From assembly GCA_017437745.1 (NCBI GenBank), contig JAFRYI010000003.1:1-64000 (forward strand): DNA of 64,000 nucleotides, written 5' to 3'. Shown here in pieces: positions 8,347 to 17,251 of this stretch. Below the pieces are notes generated by a model. The model was not told the origin of the DNA. It saw nothing but the letters and a program-made list of their open reading frames with translations, and did no database searches. Numbering within the stretch: the stretch's first letter is position 1; the number at the start of each line of letters is the position of its first letter. The stretch is from Bacillota bacterium. GTDB taxonomy: Bacteria; Bacillota; Clostridia; Peptostreptococcales; Anaerovoracaceae. The position numbers were made by a program, and so were the translations under genes.

Positions 8347-9690
8347 GCGTTTTTTGTTCTTTACGATGAACACGACGACGCAGAAGATTATCTGCACCAC
8401 CGTGGAACAGGGCGTCGCCAGACCTATGCGGAACAGCGACACGGGCTGTATCGACTTCATCAGGAACGACACCGGTATCCTTATGCAGAACGCTCCGATG
8501 ATGCCCTGGAGCATGGTGAACATCGTGTACCCGCAGCCGTTGAAATAACCGATGAAGTTGAACAGGAACGATGTGAATATGCAGTCGATGGCATAGGCCT
8601 TAAGGTAGTCCGCCGCGGCCTTCATTACGCTTTCGTCCTTCGTGAATATGCTTGCCAGCATCTCCCCGTGGAAGAACGCCAGGTAACCTATGAATACGCT
8701 GATGGTAAGGGCCGAGGTAATGCCTATGAACAGCGCCTTGTTGGCTCTTTCCGGCTTCTTGGCCCCTATGTTCTGGGATACCACCGCGGACATGGACTGC
8801 GCGAACGCGGACGGCAGCAGCATTATGAAAGCGCAGAGCTTTTCGGCTACGCCAAGGCCCGAGGATTCGGTAAGTCCTATGTCGTTTATCAGGGAGGTAA
8901 GTACAAGGAACGAAATGTTTACGAGCGCGCTCTGAAGCGCTATCGGAGCGCCCAGACGTATGCTTCTTTTTATGTTGCGCAGCTGCTTCTTTTTCAGATT
9001 CTGAGTCGAGAAATCGAAAGGCAGGCCGCGCTTTCTGATTATGAATATGCAGATCAGGACGCTTATGCCCTGGGAGATCACCGTCGCGAGAGCGGCTCCG
9101 GAAGCGCCCATGCCAAGGCCTTTTACGAAGGCTATGTCTCCGCCTATGTTGAGCACCGCGGCTATGGCCACGGACATCAGCGGCGTTTTGGAATCTCCCA
9201 TGCCTTTGAACAGGCTGCTCAGCAGGTTGTAAGCGACTATGAAGATGCCGCCCAGCCCGCATATCCGCATGTAGGAGACCGCTTTGGGGAAGGCCTCCTC
9301 CGGCGAGTTGAGAATGGTGCAGATGCCGGGCGCGGTAAGCGGGATGACTATCATTACGATGACCGCGCAGACCGCGAACAGCTTTATTCCTGCTCCCAGG
9401 ACGTCTCCGGCCAGGTCGCGTCTTCCGGCGCCGATGTTCTGGCCTATCATTACGGACGTACCTACGGCAAGCCCTATGATCACGTTCGTGACCATCATTA
9501 TGAACTGAGCGCCGGTGGATACAGCCGAAATGTCCGCCTTGACTCCGTACTGTCCTACGACCCACAGGTCCACCGCGCCGTAGAGGGACTGAAGTATCAG
9601 CGCTCCCAGAACGGGCATGGCGAACTTTATAAGCGGCCCGAATAACGGGCCGCTCGTGAACGTATACGCTTTGCTGACTTTACCTTCCAT
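8320..9690 (-). CDS. MATE family efflux transporter
   Basis: A 456-residue integral membrane protein with about 12 hydrophobic segments, the MATE fold. The N-terminal GPLIKFAMPVLGALILQSL and VDLWVVGQ patterns are typical of the DinF/NorM-like branch. It should export organic cations or drugs using an H+ or Na+ gradient. The C-terminus is strongly basic (KNKKRKKEEI). It is transcribed toward the M3 peptidase gene, and the last four codons form part of the terminator stem. A small membrane protein gene lies 12 bp upstream on the same strand and may be its operon partner. Substrate unknown. A second MATE gene occurs at 23941. Confidence 0.9.
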   Translation of the reverse strand: MEGKVSKAYTFTSGPLFGPLIKFAMPVLGALILQSLYGAVDLWVVGQYGVKADISAVSTGAQFIMMVTNVIIGLAVGTSVMIGQNIGAGRRDLAGDVLGAGIKLFAVCAVIVMIVIPLTAPGICTILNSPEEAFPKAVSYMRICGLGGIFIVAYNLLSSLFKGMGDSKTPLMSVAIAAVLNIGGDIAFVKGLGMGASGAALATVISQGISVLICIFIIRKRGLPFDFSTQNLKKKQLRNIKRSIRLGAPIALQSALVNISFLVLTSLINDIGLTESSGLGVAEKLCAFIMLLPSAFAQSMSAVVSQNIGAKKPERANKALFIGITSALTISVFIGYLAFFHGEMLASIFTKDESVMKAAADYLKAYAIDCIFTSFLFNFIGYFNGCGYTMFTMLQGIIGAFCIRIPVSFLMKSIQPVSLFRIGLATPCSTVVQIIFCVVVFIVKNKKRKKEEIREN

Positions 9691-9702
9691 CAGCTGCCTG
9701 CG

Positions 9703-10368
9703 CTATGCCTGCTCGAGCATCTTAACGGCTCTTCCGAGATACTTCAGGTATGTGATCAGTATCACTATGGAAAGGATACCCGCGACTATCGCGAGCACGC
9801 CGGAGATCGCCTTAACGACATCGCCGCTGCCCAATATGGTCTCGAGCAGCTTGATGATTAATACTATAACGTAAAGGGCGATTATTATCTTGACCAGCTT
9901 GGTTCCGCGCTGCGCCATGTCCTCGTTGCCGAGCTTTCTGGCGATGCTGATGATGCCGCCTATGCACAGATAGGTGATGATGGGGGAAACTACGTTGCTG
10001 ATGACTTCGAAAACTCCGGAAAGAAGGGCGTTCTTAGCGAAGACGGTCTGAAGCACCGATACGACTATTCCTATGATGGCGATGATGAAAGCCTGTCTGA
10101 AGCAGTTCTCGTCCTTGCCTGCTGCGCTGAGTCCTATCAGCTGGAGGATGAAGGCGATGATGGCCAGTATGCCGGCTACGACGGCAACGATGCTTCCGCC
10201 TACGACTGCGCCGCCGCCCGCGGACACTGCATTCTCGACCGTCTTTGCGGATCTAACTGCGCTGAGTATGAGTCCACCGCCGACAGCGCCAAGCACGGCT
10301 ACTATGAGGCTGAGTATCTCAGACGTGCGGATCTTCTTGATTCCTCTGAGTGCGTTAGAAAATTCCAT
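9703..10368 (-). CDS. Small multispanning membrane protein of unknown function
   Basis: I do not recognise this family. The 221-residue product has five or six hydrophobic segments separated by short basic loops, for example near LSLIVAVLGAVGGG, GSIVAVVAGILAIIAF, FIIAIIGIVVSVL and GVLAIVAGILSIVIL. The N-terminus is short and charged and there is no signal peptide cleavage site. ATG 10368 follows AAGGAAA and is preferred to an ATG 15 codons upstream. It precedes the MATE gene on the same strand by 12 bp, suggesting co-expression. The repeated Gly-rich hydrophobic pattern could fit a DUF-type or stress membrane protein; nothing more can be supported. Confidence 0.7.
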   Translation of the reverse strand: MEFSNALRGIKKIRTSEILSLIVAVLGAVGGGLILSAVRSAKTVENAVSAGGGAVVGGSIVAVVAGILAIIAFILQLIGLSAAGKDENCFRQAFIIAIIGIVVSVLQTVFAKNALLSGVFEVISNVVSPIITYLCIGGIISIARKLGNEDMAQRGTKLVKIIIALYVIVLIIKLLETILGSGDVVKAISGVLAIVAGILSIVILITYLKYLGRAVKMLEQA

Positions 10369-10532
10369 TTTTTTCCTTTCATGCTTTATGATGCACGTGA
10401 ATGAATAAAGCATATAAAAATAAATAGATATTTTAACGATTTAAGTAAAAAAAGTCAAATATAGCGTTTCGATCGGTCCCGCCGGTAAGTATGGTATGCC
10501 GTCCGGCCCGTGTTTGTGGTAAAATCATATTC

Positions 10533-11213
10533 ATGGAGATAAAAAAGATCGCAACCATACATACGGATCTGGACGGGAAATTCGGCCTGCCGAGGCAGAG
10601 CGGACTTGTGCCGCAGCTGACCGGACGAATAACGTTCGAGAAGGAATTCCGCAGGGAAGAAGCGCTCCGCGGGATCGAGGACTGGTCGCACCTGTGGCTG
10701 ATATGGGGATTCTCTCAGAATCTGGATGCAGGGTGGACGCCCACGGTAAGACCTCCGAGGCTCGGCGGCAACAAAAGGGTAGGAGTGTTTGCGAGCAGAT
10801 CGCCTTTCAGACCTAACGGCCTGGGGCTTTCGCTTGTAAAACTCATCAGCATCGATCGCGGCTGCCCCGACGCTCCGGTCCTTGTGGTCGGAGGCGTGGA
10901 CATGGCCGACGGGACTCCGATATATGATATCAAACCTTACAATCCGGAATTCGAATCCGTACCGGACGCAAGGCGGGGCTTCCTTGAGAACACCGAGTGG
11001 AGCAGTCTTGAAGTAAGCGATCCGGAAGGACTTCTGAACGCTCTGGATCCGGACAGGCGGGCGGCCCTGGAGGAGCTCCTTAAGCTGGACCCGAGGCCCC
11101 GTTACCAGGACGATCCCGGCCGGGTCTACGGCTTTTCCTACGCGGGCATGGAAATACGCTTCCGCGTACAGGAAAACACTTTGATAGTTGCGGACATAAT
11201 TGATAAACTATAA
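10533..11213 (+). CDS. trmO: tRNA (N6-threonylcarbamoyladenosine(37)-N6)-methyltransferase TrmO
   Basis: About 226 residues of the TsaA/YaeB/VirR family, an S-adenosylmethionine-dependent enzyme that methylates t6A37 of tRNA-Thr. Family signatures are visible: KFGLPRQSGLVPQ near the N-terminus, GIEDWSHLWLIWGF, then a stretch with RPPRLGGNKRVGVFASRSP and FRPNGLGLS. Length is typical. ATG 10533 fits the family N-terminus, though no strong ribosome site precedes it. The downstream queH gene begins 4 bp after its stop, so two tRNA-modification genes are paired. Confidence 0.9.
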   Translation: MEIKKIATIHTDLDGKFGLPRQSGLVPQLTGRITFEKEFRREEALRGIEDWSHLWLIWGFSQNLDAGWTPTVRPPRLGGNKRVGVFASRSPFRPNGLGLSLVKLISIDRGCPDAPVLVVGGVDMADGTPIYDIKPYNPEFESVPDARRGFLENTEWSSLEVSDPEGLLNALDPDRRAALEELLKLDPRPRYQDDPGRVYGFSYAGMEIRFRVQENTLIVADIIDKL

Positions 11214-11217
11214 TGTA

Positions 11218-11808
11218 ATGGGTAAAAGGAAACTGCTTTTGCATTCCTGCTGCGGACCCTGTTCCACGGCGGTCATAGAAAGGCTTCTTAAGGACGGCGG
11301 GTATTCCGTGTCCGTGTTTTACTATAACCCTAACATAACCGACGAAGCGGAGTACGTTCACAGAAAGTCGGAGCAGATCAGGTTTCTTGAAGAGTTGAAA
11401 AAGCAGGGTCAGAACGTGGAATTCATCGACTCTGACTACGATCCTGAGCGCTTTCTTGAGGCCGTTAAGGGCCTGGAGGAAGAGCCGGAGGGCGGAGCAA
11501 GGTGCTCCGTCTGCTTCGATCTGCGCCTGCGCAGGACCGCGCAGTACGCGAAAGAGCACGGCTTCGACTGCTTCGATACCACCCTTACTGTTAGCCCCTA
11601 CAAGAATTACGGCGTGATCTCCGGCATAGGCTCGAGGATCGCGGAGGAGTACGGCATCGAGTATCTTTCCGGAAACTACAAGAAGCAGGACGGCTACAGA
11701 AGATCCGTGGAGCTTTCGAAGAAGTACGGGCTCTACAGGCAGCACTTCTGCGGATGCGGGTTCTCGAAGGCGCAGGCGGAAAAGCAGCGCGCGGAGGCCG
11801 GGCTATGA
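11218..11808 (+). CDS. queH: Epoxyqueuosine reductase QueH
   Basis: A 196-residue QueH (former DUF208) protein that reduces epoxyqueuosine to queuosine in tRNA, replacing QueG. The signature Cys residues are present: SCCGPCST near the N-terminus, CSVCFDLRL in the middle and HFCGCGFS near the C-terminus, which together bind an iron-sulfur cluster and second metal. ATG 11218 places the CCGPC motif at the usual distance; an in-frame TTG at 11200 is less likely. It follows trmO and overlaps priA by the ATGA arrangement. Confidence 0.92.
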   Translation: MGKRKLLLHSCCGPCSTAVIERLLKDGGYSVSVFYYNPNITDEAEYVHRKSEQIRFLEELKKQGQNVEFIDSDYDPERFLEAVKGLEEEPEGGARCSVCFDLRLRRTAQYAKEHGFDCFDTTLTVSPYKNYGVISGIGSRIAEEYGIEYLSGNYKKQDGYRRSVELSKKYGLYRQHFCGCGFSKAQAEKQRAEAGL

Positions 11809-13808
11809 AGTACGCGGGCGTAGTAGTCGACAACAACACGAACGCTACGGACGTGATATACACCTACAAGACGGACCTGGAGGACATCCGCGTCGGTCAG
11901 AAAGTCATTGTGCCTTTTTCCGTGCACGACCGCAGGGCGGAGGGCTATGTCGTTTCGCTGTACGATGTTCCGCCGGAAGGCGTTAAGCGATTCAAGGCCA
12001 TAGAGTCCGTAGTACCGGACGTTCAGCTTTCGGAGGAGGCCGTTACGACAGCTCTGTGGATGAGGGACCGCTTTCTGTGCAGATACATAGAGGCGCTCAA
12101 GTGCTTCCTGCCCGTGTCGGACGTAAAGAGGAAGACCAAGGATCCGTTCGAGGACATAGAACCGGAGCCTGTGACTGTAAAGGACCTTACCGCGGAGCAG
12201 ACCGCGGCTCTGGCGGAGATAAACGGCGCTATCGCGGAGCGCAGGAACAGGATATTCCTGCTTCACGGCGTTACCGGATCCGGCAAGACGGAAGTCTACA
12301 TCCAGGCCATGAAGAACGTCCTGGAGGACGGCAGGCAGGGAATAGTGCTGGTACCGGAGATATCGCTGACGCCTCAGCTGGTCGGGCGCTTCATGAGCCG
12401 TTTCGGCAGGGAAAGCATAGCGGTTCTCCACAGCAGGCTCACGCCCGCGCAGAGGGGCGCCCAGTACAAAAGGATAGAGAGCGGCGAGGTAAAACTTGTG
12501 ATAGGCGCCAGATCCGCCATCTTTGCGCCGCTTAAGGACATAGGGCTGATCATAATGGACGAGGAGCATGAGACCTCCTACAAGTCCGATATGAGCCCCA
12601 AATACGACACGCTGGAGGTGGCAGAAAGGCGCGCGCTGACGCACGGAGCGGTCATCGTTCTGGGAAGCGCCACGCCGTCCGTCGTGGACTACAGCAGGAG
12701 CGAGAGCGGCATCTTCGACAGGATAGAGCTTACGGAGCGCTACAACAAGAACCCGCTGCCGTTCGTGGAGATAGTGGACATGACGGCCGAGATAAAGGCC
12801 GGCAACCGCAGTCTTTTCTCCAAGAAGCTGATGACGGAGATAAAGCGCTGTCTGGACGAAAAGAAGCAGATAATACTGTTCCTGAACCGCAGAGGCTACG
12901 CGTCGTTCGTATCGTGCAGGGAATGCGGGCACACCATGCGCTGCCCGGAATGCGGCATCACGTATACTTACCACAGGGAGGAAGGCGCACTGCTGTGCCA
13001 TTACTGCGGCAGGAAAGTGCCCATGCCCAAGGTCTGCCCGGAATGCGGAAGCAAGCTGATAGGCAGGTTCGGCGCTGGCACGGAGCAGGTGGAGGAGAAG
13101 ATACGCGAGCTCTTCCCTCAGGCCGCTGTCGAGAGACTGGACCTCGATACCGCGAAGAAGAAGGGCAGCATGGAGAGCGTGCTTAAGCGCTTCGGCAAGG
13201 GCAAGGTGGACATACTCATAGGGACTCAGCTGGTAGCCAAAGGGCTGGATTTCGCGAACGTAGGCCTTGTGGGAGTTATATCCGCGGACGTGTCGCTGAA
13301 CATCCCGGATTTCAGAAGCTCGGAGAGGACTTTCCAGCTCATAACTCAGGTGGCCGGACGGTCAGGCAGAGGAGACGAGCCGGGACTGGTGGTCGTGCAG
13401 ACCTACGATCCGGAGAATCCCGCGCTGCGTCTGGCGTCCGCCCACGATTACAGAGGTTTCTACGACATGGAGGTGTCGCTGCGCAAGGTCGCAGGCTACC
13501 CGCCTTATTCTGACATATATCAGATTGTGGTGTCCGACGAGGACGAGCAGCTTGCGTACGAGTCCGCGGGAAGATGCGCGGCCTGGCTGCGGAAGAAACT
13601 TCCTCAGGGAACGGCGGTGCTGGGCCCGGCGCCCGGGGTTCTGGTAAAGGCGTCGGGGCAGTACAGGTTCCAGATACTGATCAAATCGCCTCGCGGCAGC
13701 AGGAAGAACACCAGCGCGGCCATAAGGAAACTAAAGGACATTTACACGGAGCAGAAGGGCGTTGCCAGACTGCTTACGGTGGATATAAACCCGTATTCGT
13801 TCGTGTAG
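11805..13808 (+). CDS. priA: Primosomal protein N' (PriA helicase)
   Basis: A 667-residue 3'-5' DNA helicase that restarts stalled replication forks. It has the PriA N-terminal DNA-binding domain, Walker A GVTGSGKTEVY, DEEH Walker B, and the paired zinc motifs with eight Cys between CRECGHTMRCPECG and VCPECGSK, followed by the helicase C domain with the ATQL/GRSGRGD-like region. ATG 11805 overlaps the queH stop (ATGA). It heads the classic Firmicutes cluster priA-def-fmt-rsmB-prpC-prkC-rsgA-rpe, with def only 24 bp downstream. Confidence 0.96.
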   Translation: MKYAGVVVDNNTNATDVIYTYKTDLEDIRVGQKVIVPFSVHDRRAEGYVVSLYDVPPEGVKRFKAIESVVPDVQLSEEAVTTALWMRDRFLCRYIEALKCFLPVSDVKRKTKDPFEDIEPEPVTVKDLTAEQTAALAEINGAIAERRNRIFLLHGVTGSGKTEVYIQAMKNVLEDGRQGIVLVPEISLTPQLVGRFMSRFGRESIAVLHSRLTPAQRGAQYKRIESGEVKLVIGARSAIFAPLKDIGLIIMDEEHETSYKSDMSPKYDTLEVAERRALTHGAVIVLGSATPSVVDYSRSESGIFDRIELTERYNKNPLPFVEIVDMTAEIKAGNRSLFSKKLMTEIKRCLDEKKQIILFLNRRGYASFVSCRECGHTMRCPECGITYTYHREEGALLCHYCGRKVPMPKVCPECGSKLIGRFGAGTEQVEEKIRELFPQAAVERLDLDTAKKKGSMESVLKRFGKGKVDILIGTQLVAKGLDFANVGLVGVISADVSLNIPDFRSSERTFQLITQVAGRSGRGDEPGLVVVQTYDPENPALRLASAHDYRGFYDMEVSLRKVAGYPPYSDIYQIVVSDEDEQLAYESAGRCAAWLRKKLPQGTAVLGPAPGVLVKASGQYRFQILIKSPRGSRKNTSAAIRKLKDIYTEQKGVARLLTVDINPYSFV

Positions 13809-13832
13809 CGGACGGGTCGAACAGGAGGAGAC

Positions 13833-14309
13833 ATGGCACTCAGAAGGATCTTAACGGAAGATGACGAAACGCTCAGGAAGGTCTGCCGTCCGGTGACGGA
13901 GGTGAACGACAGGATCAGGAGCATACTCGACGACATGGCGGAGACCATGCGTGACGCCGGCGGAGTAGGACTGGCGGCGCCCCAGGTAGGCATACTCAGG
14001 CGTATGTTCGTGGTGCAGATCGATCCGGAAGGACCGCTCTATGAGCTTATCAATCCGCAGATAATGGAGACCGACGGCGAGCAGACAGGCGACGAAGGCT
14101 GCCTTTCCGTGCCCGGATACGTTGGGACCGTTACAAGGCCGAATTACGTGAAAATAAAAGGACTTGACAGAAACGGTAATTCTGTAGAATACGAGGGAAC
14201 AGAGCTTCTGGCGAGGGCGTTCCTTCACGAGAACGATCACCTGGACGGAGTCCTCTACACGCAGAAGGCGACGGATATCCACTTTGCCGAAACCGAAGAA
14301 GAGGAGTAG
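13833..14309 (+). CDS. def: Peptide deformylase
   Basis: A 158-residue Fe/Zn enzyme removing N-terminal formyl groups from nascent proteins. All three family motifs are present: GVGLAAPQVG at about 44-53, EGCLSVPG with metal ligand Cys90, and HENDHLDG with ligands His132 and His136 and catalytic Glu133. The ribosome site AGGAGG precedes ATG 13833. It lies 3 bp before fmt, whose product adds the formyl group to initiator tRNA, a conserved pairing. Confidence 0.97.
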   Translation: MALRRILTEDDETLRKVCRPVTEVNDRIRSILDDMAETMRDAGGVGLAAPQVGILRRMFVVQIDPEGPLYELINPQIMETDGEQTGDEGCLSVPGYVGTVTRPNYVKIKGLDRNGNSVEYEGTELLARAFLHENDHLDGVLYTQKATDIHFAETEEEE

Positions 14310-14312
14310 GAC

Positions 14313-15245
14313 ATGAGGATAGTTTACATGGGCACGCCGGACTTTGCGGTGGCGCCTCTCAGAGCGCTCTGCGGGGCCGGTCACGAAGTCGTGCTTGCGG
14401 TAACTAAACCGGACCGGGCCAAGGACCGCGGAAAGAAGATGCAGTCCTGTCCGGTAAAGATGGCGGCGCAGGAGCTGGGCATACCGGTGTCCTCGCCGGA
14501 GAAGATCCGCGGAAACGAAGAGTTCCTTGAGGAGCTTAGGAAAGCGTCTCCGGATCTTATAGTGGTGGCGGCCTACGGTAAGATACTCCCGCCGTCCGTG
14601 CTGGAGATCCCCAGGTACGGCTGCGTAAACGTACACGCTTCTCTGCTGCCGGCGTACAGAGGTTCCGCGCCCATCCACAGGGCCGTGATCGACGGCTGCG
14701 AAAAGACAGGCGTCACCATAATGATGATGGCCGAAGGGCTTGACAGCGGCGACATGCTGGCGCAGGCCGAAACTCCGGTAGGCGAAAAGACCACGGAACA
14801 GCTCCACGAGGAGCTTTCTGAGCTCGGAGCGGATCTTCTGGTAAAGACTATACCAGGACTGGAAGACGGCAGCGCGGTAAGGACTCCGCAGGACGACAGC
14901 CTGGCGACGTTCGCGCCGATGGTCTTCAAGGAAGAGGGAATAATAGACTTTTCGAAGACCGCGAGGCAGATCTGCTGCCTTGTCAGGGGTTTCAATTCCT
15001 GGCCAACCGCTTCTACGGTGCTCGACGGTCAGGTGATGAAGGTCCATATGGCAGTTCCAGGCAGGGATACCCCCACCGGAAAGGCCCCGGGGACGGTAGT
15101 GTCGGCAGGAAAGAACGGCATAGAAGCCGCCTGTGCGGACGGCACCGTGCTGCTGACGAACATCCAGATGCCAGGCAAAAAAGCAATGGACGCCGCGGCT
15201 TTCCTTCTGGGACATAAAATTGAAATCGGCACCGTTTTAGGGTAA
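14313..15245 (+). CDS. fmt: Methionyl-tRNA formyltransferase
   Basis: A 310-residue enzyme that formylates Met-tRNAfMet with 10-formyltetrahydrofolate. The N-terminus VYMGTPDFAVAPL and the catalytic region with HASLLPAYRGSAPIHRAV are diagnostic, and the C-terminal oligonucleotide-binding domain is present. It follows def by 3 bp, and rsmB starts 5 bp after it, so translation is probably coupled across this cluster. Confidence 0.97.
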   Translation: MRIVYMGTPDFAVAPLRALCGAGHEVVLAVTKPDRAKDRGKKMQSCPVKMAAQELGIPVSSPEKIRGNEEFLEELRKASPDLIVVAAYGKILPPSVLEIPRYGCVNVHASLLPAYRGSAPIHRAVIDGCEKTGVTIMMMAEGLDSGDMLAQAETPVGEKTTEQLHEELSELGADLLVKTIPGLEDGSAVRTPQDDSLATFAPMVFKEEGIIDFSKTARQICCLVRGFNSWPTASTVLDGQVMKVHMAVPGRDTPTGKAPGTVVSAGKNGIEAACADGTVLLTNIQMPGKKAMDAAAFLLGHKIEIGTVLG

Positions 15246-15250
15246 AATAT

Positions 15251-16531
15251 ATGGATGGGAACAGGCGCCTGGCGTTTTTGATCTTAAAAGAAATATCGGA
15301 GAAGGGCACCTGGTCCAACCTTGCAGTTAAAGACTATCTGCTCAGGGAAGAGCACGACGACGCTCCGTTCATAAGGGAGATCGTATACGGAGTCCTGCGG
15401 AATCAGTTCCTTCTGGACTTCAACATAGACCGCTTCCTTAAGAAGCCCGGGCTGGGAAAGACGGAGCGCATGCTGCTGCGCATGGGCTTCTATCAGATGG
15501 CGCTCATGGACGGCGTCGCGGATCATGCCGCGGTGAACGAGACCGTGGAACTGGCGGCAAAGTTCGCGAAGGGACGCCAGGGGTTCGTAAACGCAGTCCT
15601 GAGGAGCTTCCAGCGGGACGGTAAAAGGCTTCTTTACAGCGATCTTCGCGCGCAGTATTCCTGCGCGGAATGGATAATTAAGCTGCTGACGAAAGCCTAC
15701 GGTCCGGAAAAGACGGAAGAGATCCTTAAAAGCAGCTGCGAGGCCCCGCCGTTTACGGTAAGGATAAACAGACTTAAGACAGACAGAAAGGAACTTGCGG
15801 AGCGCTTCGGAAAGCTCGGGGCATCCGCGGAGAACGATCCCGGCTCGGAACTTTGTCTTAAAGTTAAAGGCTCCGTTCTGGACAGCGAAGAATACAGAAA
15901 CGGCTTGTTCTCCGTTCAGGGAACGGCCTCGGTCAGCGCCGTCGAGATGCTTGCGCCGAACCCCGGAGAGAGTCTTCTGGATCTTTGCGCGGCGCCCGGA
16001 GGCAAGACCTGCGCCGCGGCGGAGTTGATGGAGAACGACGGGCGTATACTGGCGCTGGACGTACATCCGCATCGCGTAAAACTGATAGAAAAAGAGGCGG
16101 CCCGCCTAGGTCATACTATAATACAAACGGCGGTCTCGGATGCTTCGGCGTTCGATCCCAAGCTGGAAGGCCGCTGGGACAGGGTGATAGCGGACGTACC
16201 GTGCAGCGCGCTCGGAACGATAGCCAGGGATCCGGAGATAAAGCTCCGGGAACTGACGGAGGATCAGGCGGAATCGTACATAAAAGAACTTGCCGCGAAG
16301 CAGTCCGCGATCCTGGCCAATGCCTGCGGATACGTAAAGCCCGGCGGAACGGTGCTCTACAGCACCTGCACCGTGGATCCCGCGGAGAACGAAGAGATAA
16401 CGGGCGCTTTCATTAAGGCGCATGAAGGATATACGGTGGTAAAGAGCCGTCTGCTGCTTTCGGACAGGAAGGGGCAGGAAGGTTTCTACACCTGCCTCAT
16501 AAGGAGAAACGATGATCAGCATAGGTTTTAA
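15251..16531 (+). CDS. rsmB: 16S rRNA (cytosine967-C5)-methyltransferase RsmB
   Basis: A 426-residue SAM-dependent m5C methyltransferase. The N-terminal NusB-like RNA-binding domain occupies about residues 1-130. The C-terminal Rossmann domain shows the SAM motif LDLCAAPGGKT, motif IV DVPCSALG and motif VI with catalytic Cys in LYSTCTV. In Bacillus rlmN follows rsmB; here the 3' end overlaps prpC by 20 bp and rlmN is missing at this position. Confidence 0.95.
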   Translation: MDGNRRLAFLILKEISEKGTWSNLAVKDYLLREEHDDAPFIREIVYGVLRNQFLLDFNIDRFLKKPGLGKTERMLLRMGFYQMALMDGVADHAAVNETVELAAKFAKGRQGFVNAVLRSFQRDGKRLLYSDLRAQYSCAEWIIKLLTKAYGPEKTEEILKSSCEAPPFTVRINRLKTDRKELAERFGKLGASAENDPGSELCLKVKGSVLDSEEYRNGLFSVQGTASVSAVEMLAPNPGESLLDLCAAPGGKTCAAAELMENDGRILALDVHPHRVKLIEKEAARLGHTIIQTAVSDASAFDPKLEGRWDRVIADVPCSALGTIARDPEIKLRELTEDQAESYIKELAAKQSAILANACGYVKPGGTVLYSTCTVDPAENEEITGAFIKAHEGYTVVKSRLLLSDRKGQEGFYTCLIRRNDDQHRF

Positions 16532-17243
16532 GACCGATAAGGGTCTGACCAGACAGGACAACGAAGACGCGGTGTTCGTGCTTCCCGACAGGAACCTCTA
16601 CATGGTCGCCGACGGAGTAGGCGGCCAGAGCAGCGGAGAGCTTGCCAGCCGTACCGCCGTGGGCTACATGGCGCAGTTCGCCGCGCTCCATCCCATAGGG
16701 GACGTAAGGGAAGGCATAGCGCTCAAGCACTATTTCATGTCCCTGCTGTCCGGCGCCAACGAGCTGATCTTCGGAAAAGCTACAGGAGAGCCGGGAAACA
16801 CGGGCATGGCCACCACGGCTCTTTTATGCTATTTAAGGAACGATAACGCCTACGTGGTAAACGTGGGCGACAGCAGGGCGTATCTGGTGCGCGACGGCCT
16901 GATAATGCAGGTCACCACGGACCATACTCTGATACAGGAGATGCTGGACAGCGGCGAGATAACACCCGAGCAGGCAAAGTCTCACCCGGAAAAGCATGTC
17001 ATCACCAGAGCCGTGGGCGGTGAGCCTACGGTGGATCCGGACTTCTTCTCGTTCCGTACCTATCCCGGAGACACGATAATCCTCTGCACGGACGGTCTCT
17101 ACGGAATGGTGGAGGAAGAGGAGATAGCCCGTGTGGCCAGCGCGGCGAAGACCATGCACGGACTGGCCAGGGCCCTTGTAGACATGGCTAATGCCGGCGG
17201 CGGCGAGGATAACGTCACCGTGGTATGCGTCCGCATACAGTAA
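16512..17243 (+). CDS. prpC: PP2C-type Ser/Thr protein phosphatase (PrpC/Stp)
   Basis: A 243-residue metal-dependent phosphatase that reverses phosphorylation by the adjacent PASTA kinase. Motifs include QDNEDAV, VADGVGGQSSGE with the Mn/Mg-binding Asp and Gly, CTDGLYGMV and GEDNVTVV near the C-terminus, all expected. It starts inside the 3' end of rsmB, and the kinase start lies 8 bp after its stop, the standard phosphatase-kinase pair controlling cell wall synthesis and growth state. Confidence 0.95.
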   Translation: MISIGFKTDKGLTRQDNEDAVFVLPDRNLYMVADGVGGQSSGELASRTAVGYMAQFAALHPIGDVREGIALKHYFMSLLSGANELIFGKATGEPGNTGMATTALLCYLRNDNAYVVNVGDSRAYLVRDGLIMQVTTDHTLIQEMLDSGEITPEQAKSHPEKHVITRAVGGEPTVDPDFFSFRTYPGDTIILCTDGLYGMVEEEEIARVASAAKTMHGLARALVDMANAGGGEDNVTVVCVRIQ

Positions 17244-17251
17244 GGAGCGAC

